Positions 12,739-13,498 of a stretch of 13,498 nucleotides of DNA are shown here, piece after piece. The DNA lies in assembly GCA_017608995.1 (NCBI GenBank), contig JAFCEU010000011.1, forward strand, positions 1 through 13,498. Reading direction: 5' to 3'. A program made the translations under genes and the position numbers. The notes under the pieces were generated by a model. It did not search any database, was not told where the DNA came from, and saw only the letters and a program-made list of their open reading frames with translations. This stretch comes from Candidatus Iainarchaeum sp. (GTDB lineage: Archaea; Iainarchaeota; Iainarchaeia; Iainarchaeales; DTGL01). The number at the start of each line of letters is the position of its first letter. Position 1 is the first letter of the stretch.

Positions 12739-12924
12739 ATGCCACGAATAAGAGTAGCATTCAAAGGCCCGCTATTAAGAGAACGAATGGAGCTCCTTGT
12801 AAAAGGGAAAAGACTGGGGCTTAGCGCAAGCGAGATTAAAAAAGAACTCGATAGCTCATTAAGGGCGAAAATATTTAAAAAAAGTAGCAAAACTAAAAGC
12901 GAGGCTCCCATTAAAAAACCCTAA
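12739..12924 (+). CDS. Small basic protein of unknown function
   Basis: Encodes 61 residues that I do not recognise. MPRIRVAFKGPLLRERMELLVKG is followed by GLSASEIKKEL, which has the look of a short helix-turn-helix, and then a Lys-rich, Ser-rich tail. It is likely a real gene: GGTG (12729-12732) lies 6 bases before ATG 12739, and the gene starts 9 bases after the stop of the flavin reductase-like gene, as in an operon. In-frame GTG 12730 overlaps that binding site and is unlikely. DNA or RNA binding is suggested by charge and the SASEIKKEL segment, without further support. Confidence 0.6.
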   Translation: MPRIRVAFKGPLLRERMELLVKGKRLGLSASEIKKELDSSLRAKIFKKSSKTKSEAPIKKP

Positions 12925-12970
12925 GAAAACCTATGAAAACGCGCATAGAAAAATTGAAAGAATTAAAAAA

Positions 12971-13354
12971 ATGGAAGAAGAAGCCATAGGGTTTTTAAGA
13001 ACACGGTATGCAATAACGGTTAAACTTATTTCAGGTAAGAAAAAACATGTGCATATCAATATACCTGAAGACATTACATTGCCAGAATTAGCCTCTGCGC
13101 TAACTATTGCGGAAAAAGCCTTAAAAAAACAAGAAAGGCTCTCAGCAGAAGCAAATAATAGGATTTTAGAATTAGGACTCTCAATAGAACTAAGCTCTTC
13201 TGCCGAATACAAAAAGAAGGTTGGGCAATATTTAAGGAGATTGGATAGAGAGATTATAGAACTCGGATACAACCCATTAGAATATTTAATTCCTGTTTTG
13301 AGAGAATATATTTCAAGAGGCCGCCTGGCGAATAAAAGAATCAGTAAAAATTGA
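12971..13354 (+). CDS. Helical protein of unknown function with uncertain start
   Basis: Encodes 127 residues from ATG 12971. The first third looks like a small mixed alpha/beta unit (AITVKLISGKKKHVHINIPEDI), the rest is helical (ASALTIAEKALKKQERLSAEANNRILELG, YLRRLDREIIELGYNPLEYLIPVLREYISRG). No family is recognised. The start is doubtful: no ribosome binding site precedes it, the same frame stays open upstream with plausible sequence (ENAHRKIERIKK) but no ATG, GTG or TTG, and ATG 12933 would join this frame only if the A7 run at 12965-12971 were one base longer. It lies five bases before nth and in the same direction as its neighbours, so it may share their transcript. Confidence 0.68.
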   Translation: MEEEAIGFLRTRYAITVKLISGKKKHVHINIPEDITLPELASALTIAEKALKKQERLSAEANNRILELGLSIELSSSAEYKKKVGQYLRRLDREIIELGYNPLEYLIPVLREYISRGRLANKRISKN

Positions 13355-13359
13355 TTTGC

Positions 13360-13498
13360 ATGGATAGGGAAAAAACGATGCAGATTTTATCGCTGCTTAA
13401 AAAGCATTATCCAAATGCAAATATAATACTTGCTCGAAACAAATTTCAGCTTCTAATTGCAACAATTCTCTCTGCACAAACAGCAGATAAGCAAACTG
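13360..13498 (+). CDS. nth: Endonuclease III (Nth), N-terminal part only
   Basis: The last 139 bases encode the first 46 residues of an endonuclease III. ILSLLKKHYPNANIILARNKFQLLIATILSAQTADKQT matches the family's opening helices; the LLIATILSAQT segment, which includes the Gln that enters the flipped-base pocket, is especially characteristic. The enzyme is a DNA glycosylase/AP lyase that removes oxidised pyrimidines in base excision repair. The catalytic Lys and Asp and the iron-sulfur cluster cysteines lie beyond the window edge and cannot be checked. ATG 13360 follows the previous stop by five bases, suggesting co-transcription. A second ATG at 13378 would shorten the protein by six residues. 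Confidence 0.9.
   Translation, partial: MDREKTMQILSLLKKHYPNANIILARNKFQLLIATILSAQTADKQT

Noticed and set aside
1..13498. CRISPR array, insertion sequence or prophage
   Set aside because: No regularly spaced repeats, no transposase or integrase, and no phage-type proteins were seen; only single inverted and tandem repeats.

Overview
The window is a densely packed, moderately AT-rich archaeal segment. The evidence for Archaea is TATA-type promoters about 25 bases before many start codons with almost no leader, short GGTG-type ribosome binding sites before others, T-run termination, and gene content: a stand-alone AlaX, a cyclic 2,3-diphosphoglycerate synthase-family protein, a DUF368 membrane protein and a CxxC-x17-CxxC zinc ribbon. 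Short proteins without clear relatives and the compact layout suggest a DPANN-type lineage, possibly near Micrarchaeota or Diapherotrites. That placement is an inference from content only.

Layout. Positions 1-141 are the end of a membrane transporter-like gene. Positions 142-675 hold no convincing protein gene. They contain a TATA box at about 226-233 followed by a relatively G+C-rich stretch that can fold into several helices, one with a tRNA-like T-arm; this is the best candidate for an unrecognised non-coding RNA. Next come a Na+/phosphate cotransporter with a PhoU-like tail (676-2268) and, convergent to it, a DUF368 (PopT-type) membrane protein (3179-2286). A 51-residue zinc ribbon (3319-3474) ends in a clear hairpin terminator. 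An ArsR-type regulator overlaps a glutaredoxin by 4 bases (3573-4132), suggesting a redox- or metal-responsive pair. A cyclic 2,3-diphosphoglycerate synthase-family protein (4187-5509), a family-2 glycosyltransferase (5518-6216) and an unknown basic protein (6216-6569) follow with nearly no spacing.

Positions 6596-8879 hold an unknown basic protein on the minus strand, an UppP/BacA-type polyprenyl-diphosphatase, a short ThiI-type PP-loop protein on the minus strand (its 3' end overlaps UppP by 14 bases), and a membrane-anchored PH-like protein. AlaX and a nitroreductase follow. A perfect 16-base inverted repeat (10209-10284) straddles the nitroreductase stop codon and the promoter region of two coupled unknown genes (10324-11546). 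After these lie a cysteine-rich lipoprotein on the minus strand and a flavin reductase-like gene whose frame is broken by an exact 14-base tandem duplication (12283-12310). Two small unknown genes and the start of endonuclease III (nth) close the window.

Themes. DUF368, UppP and the glycosyltransferase all fit polyprenyl-phosphate-linked glycan metabolism: carrier return and recycling, and sugar transfer. ArsR-glutaredoxin, nitroreductase and flavin reductase are redox functions. AlaX and the ThiI-like protein act on tRNA or sulfur chemistry. No CRISPR array, transposase, tRNA or rRNA gene was seen. The observations most worth following up are the 255-545 RNA candidate, the 14-base frameshifting duplication, and the inverted repeat that can form two competing hairpins.
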